A program made the translations under genes and the position numbers. A stretch of DNA of 64,000 nt from Comamonas testosteroni (GTDB lineage Bacteria; Pseudomonadota; Gammaproteobacteria; Burkholderiales; Burkholderiaceae_C): positions 40,274 through 104,273 of the forward strand of contig NZ_KZ984454.1 of assembly GCF_003569915.1 (NCBI RefSeq), written 5' to 3'. How positions within the stretch are numbered: position 1 is the first letter of the stretch; every line of letters starts with the position of its first letter. The notes under the pieces were generated by a model. That model searched no databases. It had not been told where the DNA came from and was given only the letters and a program-made list of their open reading frames with translations. Positions 54,374 to 63,146 of this stretch are shown in pieces.

Positions 54374-54422
54374 CTATTTTTATAGCTATCAGCCTATATA
54401 TTTCCTAGGCTATGGATTGAAA
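54374..54422 (+). repeat. AT-rich dispersed repeat, partial copy 5
   Basis: ATAGCTATCAGCCTATATAT then TTCCTAGGCTAT is the left half of the copy at 8388-8447. It lies between the SDR and acyl-CoA dehydrogenase genes and runs into the 3' end of the SDR gene. Confidence 0.45.
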
Positions 54423-55081
54423 AGTCTTGTAATGCTGCCGTCATAGCGCAGCAAGCTGCCGCGGTCTTTCGGCATCACTTTTTCCAGCACCTGCATCAGC
54501 CCTTGCACGCTTTGCTCCACCGTCACCGGGGCTGCCGCGCCGCCCATCTCGGTCTGCGTCCAGCCGGGGTCCAGCGCCAGCAGCGTCAGGCCCGGCCATT
54601 GCTGGCAGGCAGAGACCACGGCCATATTCAGTGCGGCCTTGCTGACGCGGTACAGCCAGGCGCTGGCGTCAGCGCTGTCCAGCAGCGACATTTCGCTGGA
54701 GAAAGCGGCAATCACGCCGCCAGCCTCCTGCACCATGGGTGCAATCTGCGGCAGCGCCTGCATAAAGCCCAGCACATTGCTGTGCATGACGGCATCAAAC
54801 TGCTGCTGCGTGGGCGGCACGCCTGCGGCATGGCCGTCCCAGACTCCGGCCACATACAGCGCCAGATCAATGCTTTCACCATCGAGCTGCCAGGCCAGAC
54901 CGCTGACGCTGGCGGGGCTGGCCAGATCGACCTTGAGCACCTGCGCGCCCAGCGCCTGCACAGCGGCCATGTCTTCGGACTTGCGCACGGTGGCAATGAC
55001 GCGATGGCCTTGCTCCACATAGGCGGTGGTGAGCGCCTTGCCCAGCCCGCGCGAGGCTCCCAAAATCAGTATTAAAGCCAT
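54410..55081 (-). CDS. Short-chain dehydrogenase/reductase (SDR)
   Basis: A 223-residue NAD(P)-dependent oxidoreductase, slightly shorter than the usual 250. The Rossmann motif is LILGASRGLGKALTTAY near residue 5. DLALYVAGVWDG replaces the usual NNAG, and the catalytic YRVSKAALNMA (Tyr/Lys) is near residue 145, with a Ser about 16 residues before it (FSSEMSLLDSADASAW). This resembles the C-factor/sniffer-like branch. The substrate is unknown. Its last codons overlap a partial AT-rich repeat. Confidence 0.86.
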   Translation of the reverse strand: MALILILGASRGLGKALTTAYVEQGHRVIATVRKSEDMAAVQALGAQVLKVDLASPASVSGLAWQLDGESIDLALYVAGVWDGHAAGVPPTQQQFDAVMHSNVLGFMQALPQIAPMVQEAGGVIAAFSSEMSLLDSADASAWLYRVSKAALNMAVVSACQQWPGLTLLALDPGWTQTEMGGAAAPVTVEQSVQGLMQVLEKVMPKDRGSLLRYDGSITRLFNP

Positions 55082-55158
55082 AGCTGATTGCGCTGGTCTT
55101 CAATGGATTTCAATGCTGTTTTCATAAGAAGTCCTTTCAATACCTGCGCAGTCAGCTA

Positions 55159-55794
55159 TCAATTTTTCTTGCCTTGCTCTGCCGCAATCAAGGCGCTGTA
55201 GCGGGCCACCATCAGCTCCTGCGATTCGGGCTCGCTGGTCATGCCCATCTGCGACTGAATCATCTGATTGAGCGTGGGCATGACGTTGCGCGATACCTGC
55301 GCCTCGGCGCTCCACAGCCGGGAGCGCATCAGCGCCTTGGCGCAGTGCAGATAGGCTTCCTGCACCCGCACCTCGATCACCAGCTTGGGCCGGAAATGGT
55401 CGGTCGCAAACAGCGCCGTGTAATGCGCCTCATCGCGCAGCTGCGCCTTGCCGTTGACGCGCAGGGTTTCATCAAAGCCTGGCACAAAAAACAGCAGGCC
55501 CACACGCGGGTCGTCGATCAGATTGCTAAGGCTGTCCAGCCGGTTGTTGCCGCCAGCGTCTGGGATCAGCAGCGTCTGCGCATCGGGGGCCTTTACAAAA
55601 CCGGGCTTTCCGCCGCGCGGCGATGCATCGAGCAGCGCACCGTTGCTGCTGTTGCCGCCCGTGGCCATGACCACGAATGGCGACAGGGCGATAAAGCGCA
55701 GACAGTAACGGTCCAGCTCCAGTTGCTGCTTGAGCAAAGCCCGCTCGGCAGGCGCGGCATAGAGCTGGCGCAACTGTTCTTGCGTGTGGATCAT
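55159..55794 (-). CDS. Pyridoxamine 5'-phosphate oxidase-like FMN protein (MSMEG_1061 type)
   Basis: A 211-residue split-barrel flavoprotein. RFIALSPFVVMATGGNSSNG, DASPRGGKPGFV, NNRLDSLSNLIDDPRVGLLF and then FFVPGFDETLRVNGKAQL follow the pattern of PPOX-family proteins of the MSMEG_1061 subgroup. CAKALMRSRLW near residue 150 is also typical. It is likely an F420/FMN-type reductase or stress protein, but the substrate is not known. Its start overlaps the stop of the DUF695-like gene by 4 nt (ATGA). Confidence 0.87.
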   Translation of the reverse strand: MIHTQEQLRQLYAAPAERALLKQQLELDRYCLRFIALSPFVVMATGGNSSNGALLDASPRGGKPGFVKAPDAQTLLIPDAGGNNRLDSLSNLIDDPRVGLLFFVPGFDETLRVNGKAQLRDEAHYTALFATDHFRPKLVIEVRVQEAYLHCAKALMRSRLWSAEAQVSRNVMPTLNQMIQSQMGMTSEPESQELMVARYSALIAAEQGKKN

Positions 55795-56888
55795 TCTTCA
55801 GCGTCCCGGCGGTGGATGGCGCCGTACAGCGACAGATACTCGTTCCAGGCCGGGTCAAAGCTCACATTGAGCTGGCCTTCAAGCCCTGCGGCATGCTGGG
55901 CGGCAAACTGGCTGACCAGTTGCTGCGCATGCACGGGGTCATCCACGTAATAGGCGGCCGTGCGCGAGCGCATGTTTTCCACACGGCTAAAGACCAGAAT
56001 ACCGCGCTGATGGCGCGCCAGTTCCGCGTCCAGCGCGTCCTGTGCATCGCGCACCTGGTCGAGCTGCTTCTGGCTGTCGAACGGAAAGCTCCACTCCACA
56101 AAGTACGACATATCGGCACGCGTGGCCACGGCGTTGGCGGAGTCGTGAAAACTCAGAATATCGGGCGGGGCATCTTCCTCGGCATCGCGCGAGCGCACTT
56201 CCAGCGACAGCCAGCGGCTGTCCTGCTCCTGCGGGTATTCGTAGCTGCGGCCCAGCTTCTGGCGCACAAAGTCATCGAACACGGGCGGAAACTCCGACAG
56301 CTTGACCGGCCCACCCATGCCCTGCGAGATTTCGTCCACAAACTCCACCGGGCCCACGCGCACCGAAAAGTCCCACTCGCCCAGCACATGGTCGAGCATG
56401 ATGAAGGACATATGCTGCGCATGGCCTTGCATGTCCATGGGGATGGGCTTGGCAAAGGCCAGCTCCAGCCCGGTGATGCCACCAGCGTCGTAGTAACCGA
56501 CCAGCACATCGGCGCTGGTCAGCTCGAAGTCTTCCATGCGCATGCCAAAGTCCGCGCCCAGCGTGCGGCTGCGGTAGGCGTCCACACTGAAGTTCTGTAG
56601 TTGAGGCGCATTGCGCACCAGAACCTGGGCGTTCTCGAACTCGGCCGTGTTGCCATGGGCCGAGATCACGAGTCTGGAGCCTGCCTCCTGCGCCACGCCT
56701 TCCAGCTCGATCGCCAGGCCCGGCGCATATTCACGCAGCAGCTCATTGGCCGTGCTCACAAAGTCATGACCAACCATAGCCTGCAGCTCAGGCAGCTGGC
56801 GCGCAAATTCGCTCCAGAAAGCCTGGGCCTGTGCATCGCTCAGCGGTACTACGGTCTGGGAGTCGTTGTGGTCAGCATCTGCGCTCAT
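55791..56888 (-). CDS. Uncharacterised protein with DUF695-like C-terminus
   Basis: A 365-residue soluble acidic protein that I only partly recognise. Residues 20-220 form a domain with LREYAPGLAIELEG and GEWDFSVRVGPVEFVD. Residues about 225-350 (YFVEWSFPFDSQKQLDQVRD, then DAELARHQRGILVFSRVEN and AAYYVDDPVHAQ) have the look of DUF695 proteins. No catalytic residues can be assigned. It is translationally coupled to the PPOX flavoprotein gene, so the two may act together. Confidence 0.6.
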   Translation of the reverse strand: MSADADHNDSQTVVPLSDAQAQAFWSEFARQLPELQAMVGHDFVSTANELLREYAPGLAIELEGVAQEAGSRLVISAHGNTAEFENAQVLVRNAPQLQNFSVDAYRSRTLGADFGMRMEDFELTSADVLVGYYDAGGITGLELAFAKPIPMDMQGHAQHMSFIMLDHVLGEWDFSVRVGPVEFVDEISQGMGGPVKLSEFPPVFDDFVRQKLGRSYEYPQEQDSRWLSLEVRSRDAEEDAPPDILSFHDSANAVATRADMSYFVEWSFPFDSQKQLDQVRDAQDALDAELARHQRGILVFSRVENMRSRTAAYYVDDPVHAQQLVSQFAAQHAAGLEGQLNVSFDPAWNEYLSLYGAIHRRDAEE

Positions 56889-57012
56889 GAGGAACTTTCG
56901 TGAAGGGGCGGCCGCAGGCAGGAGCGGCAGCCGTTGAACATGGCTTCAATGTATCGCAAGCCAATGACAGCTTTACGCAACGGCGGCCGCTGTCACTGAC
57001 ATGCCAGAGCGC

Positions 57013-58197
57013 TTAGACCAGCTCGATGGCCATGGCCGTGGCTTCACCGCCGCCAATGCACAGCGTGGCCAGCCCCTTCTTCTTGCCACGTGCCTGCAGC
57101 GCATGCAGCAGCGTGACCAGAATGCGCGCGCCGCTGGCACCGATGGGGTGGCCCAGAGCGCAGGCGCCGCCGTTCACATTGACCTTGTCGTGCGGTACTT
57201 TCAGGTCGGCCATCAGCGCCATGGGCACCACGGCAAAAGCCTCGTTGATTTCCCACAGGTCCACGTCCTCCACCTTCCAGCCCGCCTTCTTCAGCGCCTT
57301 CTCGGTCGCGCCGACGGGGGCTGTGGTGAACCATTCAGGGGCCTGCGCCAGCGTGGCGTGGGAGACGATGCGCGCCAGCGGCTTGCAGCCCAGTTGCTTG
57401 GCGGTGGATTCGCGCATCAGCACCATGGCGGCAGCGCCGTCGTTGATGCTGGAGCTCGATGCTGCTGTGATCGTGCCGTCCTTCTTGAATGCGGGCTTCA
57501 GGCTGCTGATCTTGTCGAGCTTGGCCTTGGCCGGGCCTTCGTCCACGCTCACGGTCACATCGCCCTTGCGGGTCTTGACGGTGACGGGCGTGATTTCCGC
57601 ATCAAAGGCACCGCTTTTGGCGGCGGCCTGCGCGCGCTCCACGCTGGCGATGGCAAACGCGTCCTGCGCCTCGCGCGTGAAGTGGTATTTGGCTGCGCAG
57701 TCTTCACCAAACGTGCCCATGGAGCGGCCAGGCTCGTATGCGTCTTCCAAGCCGTCGAGCATCATGTGGTCAAAAATCTTGTCGTGGCCCATGCGGTAGC
57801 CACCACGGCCTTTCTTCAGCAGATAGGGCGCATTGGTCATGCTTTCCATGCCGCCGGAGATCATCACATCGCGGCTGCCGGCAATCAACTGGTCGTGGGC
57901 GAGGATGGTGGCTTCCATGCCCGCGCCGCACATCTTGGACAGGGTCACCGCGCCCGTGCTCTGGGGCAAACCGCCCTTGAAGCCCGCCTGACGCGCCGGG
58001 GCCTGACCTTGACCAGCCATCAGGCAGTTGCCAAACAGCACTTCTTCGACCTGCTCGGGCTTGATGCCTGCGCGCTCTACAGCGGCCTTGATGGCTGCGC
58101 CCCCCAGATCATGGGCTGCCAGATCGGAAAAATCGCCCTGAAACGCGCCCATGGGCGTGCGGGCTGCGCTGACGATGACGACGGGATCTTGATGCAT
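57013..58197 (-). CDS. Acetyl-CoA C-acetyltransferase (biosynthetic-type thiolase)
   Basis: A 394-residue thiolase that interconverts two acetyl-CoA and acetoacetyl-CoA. The nucleophilic Cys is in LSKMCGAGMEATIL near residue 92. The His is in INEAFAVVPMAL context near residue 350, and the second Cys is in GACALGHPIGASGARIL near residue 380. PVVIVSAARTPMGAFQGDFS is the normal N-terminus. It would complete leucine and acetoacetate breakdown to acetyl-CoA and could supply PHA synthesis; no phaB or phaC is nearby. Confidence 0.93.
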   Translation of the reverse strand: MHQDPVVIVSAARTPMGAFQGDFSDLAAHDLGGAAIKAAVERAGIKPEQVEEVLFGNCLMAGQGQAPARQAGFKGGLPQSTGAVTLSKMCGAGMEATILAHDQLIAGSRDVMISGGMESMTNAPYLLKKGRGGYRMGHDKIFDHMMLDGLEDAYEPGRSMGTFGEDCAAKYHFTREAQDAFAIASVERAQAAAKSGAFDAEITPVTVKTRKGDVTVSVDEGPAKAKLDKISSLKPAFKKDGTITAASSSSINDGAAAMVLMRESTAKQLGCKPLARIVSHATLAQAPEWFTTAPVGATEKALKKAGWKVEDVDLWEINEAFAVVPMALMADLKVPHDKVNVNGGACALGHPIGASGARILVTLLHALQARGKKKGLATLCIGGGEATAMAIELV

Positions 58198-58235
58198 GGT
58201 TTGTCTCCTGCAATGGTGGTGGATGGGTCTGCGCT

Positions 58236-60074
58236 TCAGGCAGAGCTGAGGGTTGAAACTTCGGTGTCGAGCCCGGCATCGCCTGCGTGCAGAAAGCGGC
58301 TGCGCTCGTAAGGGAAGACGTCCAAAATCTGGCCATCACGGATGCGGCTCTGGTGGCCTTGCCAGAATTGGGCGTCCAGCAGATCGGCGTGGTGGCGCAT
58401 GAAAATGTCGCGCACGGCCGGGTGGCCCAGCAGGAACGGGCCAAAGGTTTCGGGGAACACATCGCCGGGCCGCACGGAGTACCAGATCTCGCCCGACATC
58501 TCTTCTTCCTCGTTGCGCGGCTCTGGCACTTTGCGGAAGTTGCAGTCGGTCAGGTACTCGATTTCGTCATAGTCATAGAACACCACCTTGCCGCCGCGTG
58601 TGACGCCAAAGTTCTTCCACAGCATGTCACCGGGGAAGATATTGGTGGCCACCAGGTCCTTGATGGCGTTGCCGTATTCGATGACGGCGCGCTCCATGGC
58701 GGCGCGGCGCTCGGGCTTGGTGTCGACCTCGGCCAGGCATTCGAGCAAAAACATATTGAGCGGGACCAGACGACGCTCGATATAGAGGTGGCTGATGATG
58801 ACTTCCATCTGCCCATCACCATCGCGGTCACTGATTTCAATCTGACTGGGGGCCAGATCAAGCAGCTCTGCCAGCAGCTCTTCGCTGAAACGCTCTTTGG
58901 GCAGAGCGACCAGGCTGTATTCCATGGTGTCGGCCATGCGCCCGCCACGGTCGTGGTGGCGCACCATCTGGTACTTGGCCTTGACCTGATCGCGCGTGAT
59001 GTCCTTGCTGCTGGCGATGCGGTCCTTTATGAGCTTGAACACATAAGGAAAGCTGGGCAGATCAAACACCAGCATGACCAGCCCCTTGATGCCCGGCGCA
59101 ATGCGCAGCTTGTCGCTGGAATGGCGCAGATGGTGCAGAAAGTCGCGGTAGAACAGCGTCTTGCCCTGCTTGGCCAGACCCAGCGCGTTATAGATTTCGG
59201 CCTTGGGCTTGCGCGGCATCAGGCTGCGCAAAAAGCTCACATAGGCGCTGGGCACATCCATCAGCACCATGAAGTAGGCCCGCGCAAAGCTGAACAGTGC
59301 GTGCAGATCATCTTCCCCAAACAGCGCGGCGTGCAGTATCAGCTTGCCCTGGTTGCTATGAATAATGGGGACGGCAAAGGCCAGCTCGGTATAGCCGGTG
59401 ATGATTTTGCCGACCAGATACGCGCCCTTGTTGCGGTAGAACAGGCTGGAGAGCACCTGAATCTGAAAATTGGCGCGCAGCGTGAGATGGGCCAGCTTTT
59501 CGCGCACGCGAGTGGCCAGCCGTTCAACATCGCGCTGCAAGTCTTCAAACACGCATTGCAGCTGCAGTTGCTCAAACACGTTTTGCAGCGTGCCTTCCAG
59601 CTGCAGCAGACTGGCGGGGTAGTAGGCCAGATAGGTAGGGATGGCACCGGGCGCGGTGTTTTCCAGATATTCGGTGCTGACGGCAGCACGCACAAAGATG
59701 AAGTCGTTCTGAAAGTGCGTGCGGTGCAGGATTTTGGTGGTGACCGAGTTGAAGAAGGTCTCGGCCAGCTCGGGCTGCAGATGGTCCACCATCAGACCGA
59801 TGTAGTGCAGCTTGACCTGCTGCCAGACCGCCATGGTCTGCGCGCTGGCGGCAAATTCTTCTTCCAGCCGCTGTATGCAGGCTTTGACCTGCAGGTCATA
59901 GAACTCGATGCGCTCACGCTGGGCGCGCTGCTGGCCCAGCCAGTCCATGGTTTCAAAGCGCTGCTTGGCTCTGGCGGCCTCCGCACTGAAGTTGCGGTAA
60001 TGCTGATTGAAGCCCTGCATCAAAGCCTGGGCGATTGCATAAGCCTCGGGGGCGTCCAGTCGTTGCGGAAACAT
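58236..60074 (-). CDS. aceK: Isocitrate dehydrogenase kinase/phosphatase
   Basis: AceK switches isocitrate dehydrogenase off by phosphorylation during growth on acetate, sending carbon into the glyoxylate shunt, and reverses this. The 612-residue protein (E. coli 578 aa) matches the family throughout. Key segments are FQNDFIFVRAAVSTEYLENT, the APGIKGLVMLVFDLPSFPYV ATP-binding region near residue 315, and GVTRGGKVVFYDYDEIEYLT near residue 490 with the catalytic Asp cluster. It ends with a C-terminus of uncertain length. It is 38 nt upstream of the thiolase gene. It fits with the actP symporter for acetate use. Confidence 0.96.
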   Translation of the reverse strand: MFPQRLDAPEAYAIAQALMQGFNQHYRNFSAEAARAKQRFETMDWLGQQRAQRERIEFYDLQVKACIQRLEEEFAASAQTMAVWQQVKLHYIGLMVDHLQPELAETFFNSVTTKILHRTHFQNDFIFVRAAVSTEYLENTAPGAIPTYLAYYPASLLQLEGTLQNVFEQLQLQCVFEDLQRDVERLATRVREKLAHLTLRANFQIQVLSSLFYRNKGAYLVGKIITGYTELAFAVPIIHSNQGKLILHAALFGEDDLHALFSFARAYFMVLMDVPSAYVSFLRSLMPRKPKAEIYNALGLAKQGKTLFYRDFLHHLRHSSDKLRIAPGIKGLVMLVFDLPSFPYVFKLIKDRIASSKDITRDQVKAKYQMVRHHDRGGRMADTMEYSLVALPKERFSEELLAELLDLAPSQIEISDRDGDGQMEVIISHLYIERRLVPLNMFLLECLAEVDTKPERRAAMERAVIEYGNAIKDLVATNIFPGDMLWKNFGVTRGGKVVFYDYDEIEYLTDCNFRKVPEPRNEEEEMSGEIWYSVRPGDVFPETFGPFLLGHPAVRDIFMRHHADLLDAQFWQGHQSRIRDGQILDVFPYERSRFLHAGDAGLDTEVSTLSSA

Positions 60075-60188
60075 GGCAGGCCAGTCGCTCCAGAAATATG
60101 AGCAGTGCAGTCAAACAGTATCAAGACTAGAGGCCAAAAACACTGTTGACAGCACTGCAGCTGCGTCAACGCAGCAATCCCTCACCTA

Positions 60189-60851
60189 TCAGTCGCGCTT
60201 GCGCGAAGCGACCTTCTCAACGGCCGCGTTGTAGACCTCTTCCAGACCGCCCACGCCAGGAACCGTCATCTCCAAATTGGTGATGTGACCGTTCTTGAGG
60301 CTGTAGCACCAGCCATGCAGCGTGACCTTTTGGCCACGGGCCCAGGCGTCCTGCATCACCGTGGACTGGGCCACATTGACGACCTGCTCGATGGCATTCA
60401 ACTCGCACAGCGCATCGTGGCGGAACTGGGTAGGAATCGCTTCCAGCAGCTTGACGTGTTTGTCGCGCACATCGCGCACGTGACGGGTCCAGTTATCCAC
60501 CAGACCCAGACGCAGATTGTTCAGCGCGGCATACACGCCGCCGCAGCCGTAGTGGCCAACGACCATCAGGTGCTCGATCTTGAGGTGGTCAACCGAGTAC
60601 TGGATGGTGGACAGGCAGTTCAGATCGCTGGGCACCACCACGTTGGCCACGTTGCGGTGCACAAAGACTTCACCAGGTTCCAGACCGGTGATCTGGTTGG
60701 CTGGCACACGGCTGTCAGAGCAGCCGATCCACATGTACTTGGGTTTTTGCTGCGCCATCAGCCCCGTAAAAAATCCGGGGCGATCACGCTCCATCTGATC
60801 TGCCCATTGGCGGTTATGGACAAACAGCTCTTCGATGGAGGTAGTGGTCAT
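60189..60851 (-). CDS. can: Beta-class carbonic anhydrase
   Basis: A 220-residue zinc enzyme that interconverts CO2 and bicarbonate, identical in length to E. coli Can. Zinc ligands are in WIGCSDSRVPANQI (Cys and Asp near residues 43-45) and VVGHYGCGGVYA (His and Cys near residue 99). FVHRNVANVV is the third hallmark. It would supply bicarbonate to biotin-dependent carboxylases such as MccAB in the same region. It lies between isovaleryl-CoA dehydrogenase and aceK. Confidence 0.95.
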   Translation of the reverse strand: MTTTSIEELFVHNRQWADQMERDRPGFFTGLMAQQKPKYMWIGCSDSRVPANQITGLEPGEVFVHRNVANVVVPSDLNCLSTIQYSVDHLKIEHLMVVGHYGCGGVYAALNNLRLGLVDNWTRHVRDVRDKHVKLLEAIPTQFRHDALCELNAIEQVVNVAQSTVMQDAWARGQKVTLHGWCYSLKNGHITNLEMTVPGVGGLEEVYNAAVEKVASRKRD

Positions 60852-60902
60852 AAAGCAATCCTTTGGTGTTGTCTTACAAGGATGGCGCGCAAGCCTGCTG
60901 CA

Positions 60903-62090
60903 TCAGCAGGTTTCAGCGAAAAGTTCGCGCCCAATCAGCATGCGGCGGATCTCGCTGGTTCCAGCGCCAATCTCATAGAGTTTCGCATCTCGCCACAAAC
61001 GGCCCAGAGGATACTCGTTGATATACCCATTGCCACCATAGATTTGCACGCCTTCGCCCGCCATCCACGTGGCCTTCTCGGCGCACCACAGAATGACGCT
61101 GGCGCAGTCCTTGCGAACCTGGCGAACATGGTCAGTTCCCAGCAGATCAAGGTTTTTAGCGACCGTATAGGCGAAAGAGCGACCCGCTTGCAGCACGGTG
61201 TACATATCAGCCACCTTGCCCTGGATGAGCTGGAACTCACCAATGCTCTGGCCGAACTGCTTGCGGTCATGGATGTAGGGAACCACGTTGTCCATCACGG
61301 ATTGCATGATGCCCAGCGGCCCGCCGGTCAGCACGGCGCGCTCATAGTCCAGACCACTCATCAGCACCTTGGCACCCATGTTCAGACCGCCCAGCACGTT
61401 TTCAGCAGGCACTTCCACGTTCTGGAAGACCAGCTCGCCCGTGTGGCTGCCGCGCATACCCAGCTTGTCGAGCTTTTGCGCAATCGAAAAGCCCTTCATG
61501 CCTTTTTCAATCAAAAAAGCCGTCACACCACGCGCGCCCATTTCAGGCTCGGTCTTCGCGTAGACCACCAGGGTGTCCGCATCAGGGCCGTTGGTGATCC
61601 ACATCTTGCTGCCGTTGAGCAGGTAGTAACCGCCCTTGTCCTCGGCCTTTAGCTTCATGCTGATGACGTCAGAGCCCGCACCGGGCTCACTCATGGCCAG
61701 CGCGCCCACATGCTCGCCGCTGATCAGCTTGGGCAGGTACTTGGCCTTTTGCGCTTCGTTGCCGTTGCGGTTGATTTGATTCACGCACAGATTGCTGTGC
61801 GCGCCATAGGACAGGCCCACAGAGGCGCTGGCACGCGAGATTTCCTCCATGGCCACCATATGCGCCAGATAGCCCATATTCGCGCCGCCGTATTCCTCAG
61901 GCACGGTGATACCCAGCACGCCCAGATCGCCAAACTTGCGCCACAGATCCATAGGAAACTGGTCGTTGCGGTCAATGTCCGCAGCGCGCGGGGCAATTTC
62001 GCTCTGGGCAAATTCACGCACGGCATCGCGCAGTGCATCAATGTCTTCACCCAGTTGGAAGTTCAGTCCGGGCAGATTGGCAAGGCTCAT
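60903..62090 (-). CDS. liuA: Isovaleryl-CoA dehydrogenase
   Basis: A 395-residue FAD enzyme that oxidises isovaleryl-CoA to 3-methylcrotonyl-CoA, the first committed step after leucine transamination and decarboxylation. The family hallmarks are [20 protein letters not shown] near residue 135 and the C-terminal [20 protein letters not shown]. The catalytic Glu lies in the [10 protein letters not shown] loop (near residue 250), the position special to isovaleryl-CoA and long-chain enzymes. It is the second gene after the probable LiuR operator, following the thioesterase gene by 26 nt. Confidence 0.95.
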   Translation of the reverse strand: MSLANLPGLNFQLGEDIDALRDAVREFAQSEIAPRAADIDRNDQFPMDLWRKFGDLGVLGITVPEEYGGANMGYLAHMVAMEEISRASASVGLSYGAHSNLCVNQINRNGNEAQKAKYLPKLISGEHVGALAMSEPGAGSDVISMKLKAEDKGGYYLLNGSKMWITNGPDADTLVVYAKTEPEMGARGVTAFLIEKGMKGFSIAQKLDKLGMRGSHTGELVFQNVEVPAENVLGGLNMGAKVLMSGLDYERAVLTGGPLGIMQSVMDNVVPYIHDRKQFGQSIGEFQLIQGKVADMYTVLQAGRSFAYTVAKNLDLLGTDHVRQVRKDCASVILWCAEKATWMAGEGVQIYGGNGYINEYPLGRLWRDAKLYEIGAGTSEIRRMLIGRELFAETC

Positions 62091-62116
62091 GGTTGTCTCC
62101 TGTAGGTATGTATGAG

Positions 62117-62575
62117 TCAGTTATTCAGGCCGGCACGGTTTTGCAGGCACATCAGCGTGCAGCCCATGGTGGCAATCAGCTTTTCCTGGCCGTTATCGAT
62201 CGCATAGGCGCGGCCTTCAGTCACGGTGATGGTGCGCCCCGGCTTGATGACGCGGCCTTCCATGCGAAAGCGCTGCCCTTTCGCGGGGGCCAGCAGATTG
62301 ATCTTGAATTCGATGGTGAGCACTGCGGCATCGGCAGGCATCTGGGTCAAACCCGCATAGCCACAGGCCGAGTCCAGCGCCGTGGACACCATGCCCGCAT
62401 GCAGAAAGCCGTGCTGCTGCGTCAGCCCCTGTGCCCAGTCCAGACAGATATCGACAGCGCCCGGCTCGATGCGTGTCAGCTCTGCGCCCAATGTCTGCAT
62501 CGCCCCCTGCAGGGCAAAGCTTTGCTTTACGCGGGTCACAAGATCCGCAGTCTCGGTGGTGGGGCTGGCTGGCAT
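62117..62575 (-). CDS. PaaI-family hotdog thioesterase
   Basis: A 152-residue hotdog-fold acyl-CoA thioesterase. [20 protein letters not shown] carries the conserved HAG-x(n)-D motif of PaaI enzymes, and [20 protein letters not shown] is the following beta-strand region. The ATG encoding MPASPTTE is 7 nt after AGGAG and is preferred to a TTG two codons upstream. The probable LiuR operator lies about 30-55 nt upstream of the start. It precedes liuA and may relieve CoA trapping during branched-chain acyl-CoA breakdown (inference). Confidence 0.88.
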   Translation of the reverse strand: MPASPTTETADLVTRVKQSFALQGAMQTLGAELTRIEPGAVDICLDWAQGLTQQHGFLHAGMVSTALDSACGYAGLTQMPADAAVLTIEFKINLLAPAKGQRFRMEGRVIKPGRTITVTEGRAYAIDNGQEKLIATMGCTLMCLQNRAGLNN

Positions 62576-62604
62576 GGGCAACTCCTGGACAAAGAATCGT
62601 CATC

Positions 62605-62630
62605 AATTGACGTTTACGTAAACGTCAATT
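62605..62630. promoter_or_regulatory. Perfect 26-bp palindrome, probable LiuR operator 1
   Basis: The half-site AATTGACGTTTAC is followed directly by its exact reverse complement. It overlaps the last bases of liuR and stands about 30 nt before the thioesterase start, so it should control the thioesterase-liuA genes. The spacer-free TTGACGTTTACGT core is the type of site bound by MerR-family LiuR proteins. Confidence 0.8.
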
Positions 62631-63030
62631 ATGCGTTATTTTTGTCGCCAGACTTCTTGAGCAACTGACGTGCCTCCTTTTCTTGCTCCCGAACCTCATC
62701 GAGCGTGGCCTGCAAATCGGCCATCTGGTCTTCGAGCTGCTTGCGGTGCACGGCCAGCACATCCAGGAATTTCTTGAGCTGCACGCCAGTGTCCCGCGGG
62801 CTGTCGTACAGATCGATGATCTCCTTGGCCTCGGACAGCGAAAGCCCCAGGCGCTTGGCCCGCAATGTCAGGCGCAGACGCGCCCTGTCCCTGGGCGAAT
62901 AGACACGGTTGCGCCCCCCCGCGCCCGAGCGCTCCGGCTGGAGCAGGCCCATGTCCTCGTAAAAGCGAATGGCCCGCGTGGTGAGATCGAACTCCTTGGC
63001 AAGATCGCTGATGGTGTAGTTGTTAGACAT
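62629..63030 (-). CDS. liuR: MerR-family transcriptional regulator LiuR
   Basis: The 133-residue regulator starts MSNNYTISDLAKEFDLTTRA. The MerR winged helix covers residues 5-75 (IRFYEDMGLLQPERSG is the recognition and wing region) and ends in an effector-free coiled-coil helix (DVLAVHRKQLEDQMADLQAT). LiuR controls leucine and isovalerate catabolism in proteobacteria. The neighbouring isovaleryl-CoA dehydrogenase and the two matching palindromes on either side support the name. The ATG at 63030 is preferred over one 21 nt upstream. Confidence 0.9.
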   Translation of the reverse strand: MSNNYTISDLAKEFDLTTRAIRFYEDMGLLQPERSGAGGRNRVYSPRDRARLRLTLRAKRLGLSLSEAKEIIDLYDSPRDTGVQLKKFLDVLAVHRKQLEDQMADLQATLDEVREQEKEARQLLKKSGDKNNA

Positions 63031-63102
63031 AGTTCTACGGCCAGAACGCATCGCACATGCGACTGCGAAGCACAGCTCATTCTCTAAAATGTTTTGAAAA
63101 TT

Positions 63103-63124
63103 TTGACGTTTACGTTAACGTCAA
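63103..63124. promoter_or_regulatory. Probable LiuR operator 2 (imperfect 22-bp palindrome)
   Basis: TTGACGTTTAC followed by GTTAACGTCAA differs from the core of operator 1 at one base. It lies in the 116-nt gap between divergent liuR and the metallo-beta-lactamase-fold gene, 22 nt before the latter's ATG, so it can regulate both. Confidence 0.78.
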
Positions 63125-63146
63125 TGCTAAACGATATAGGCCTTTC

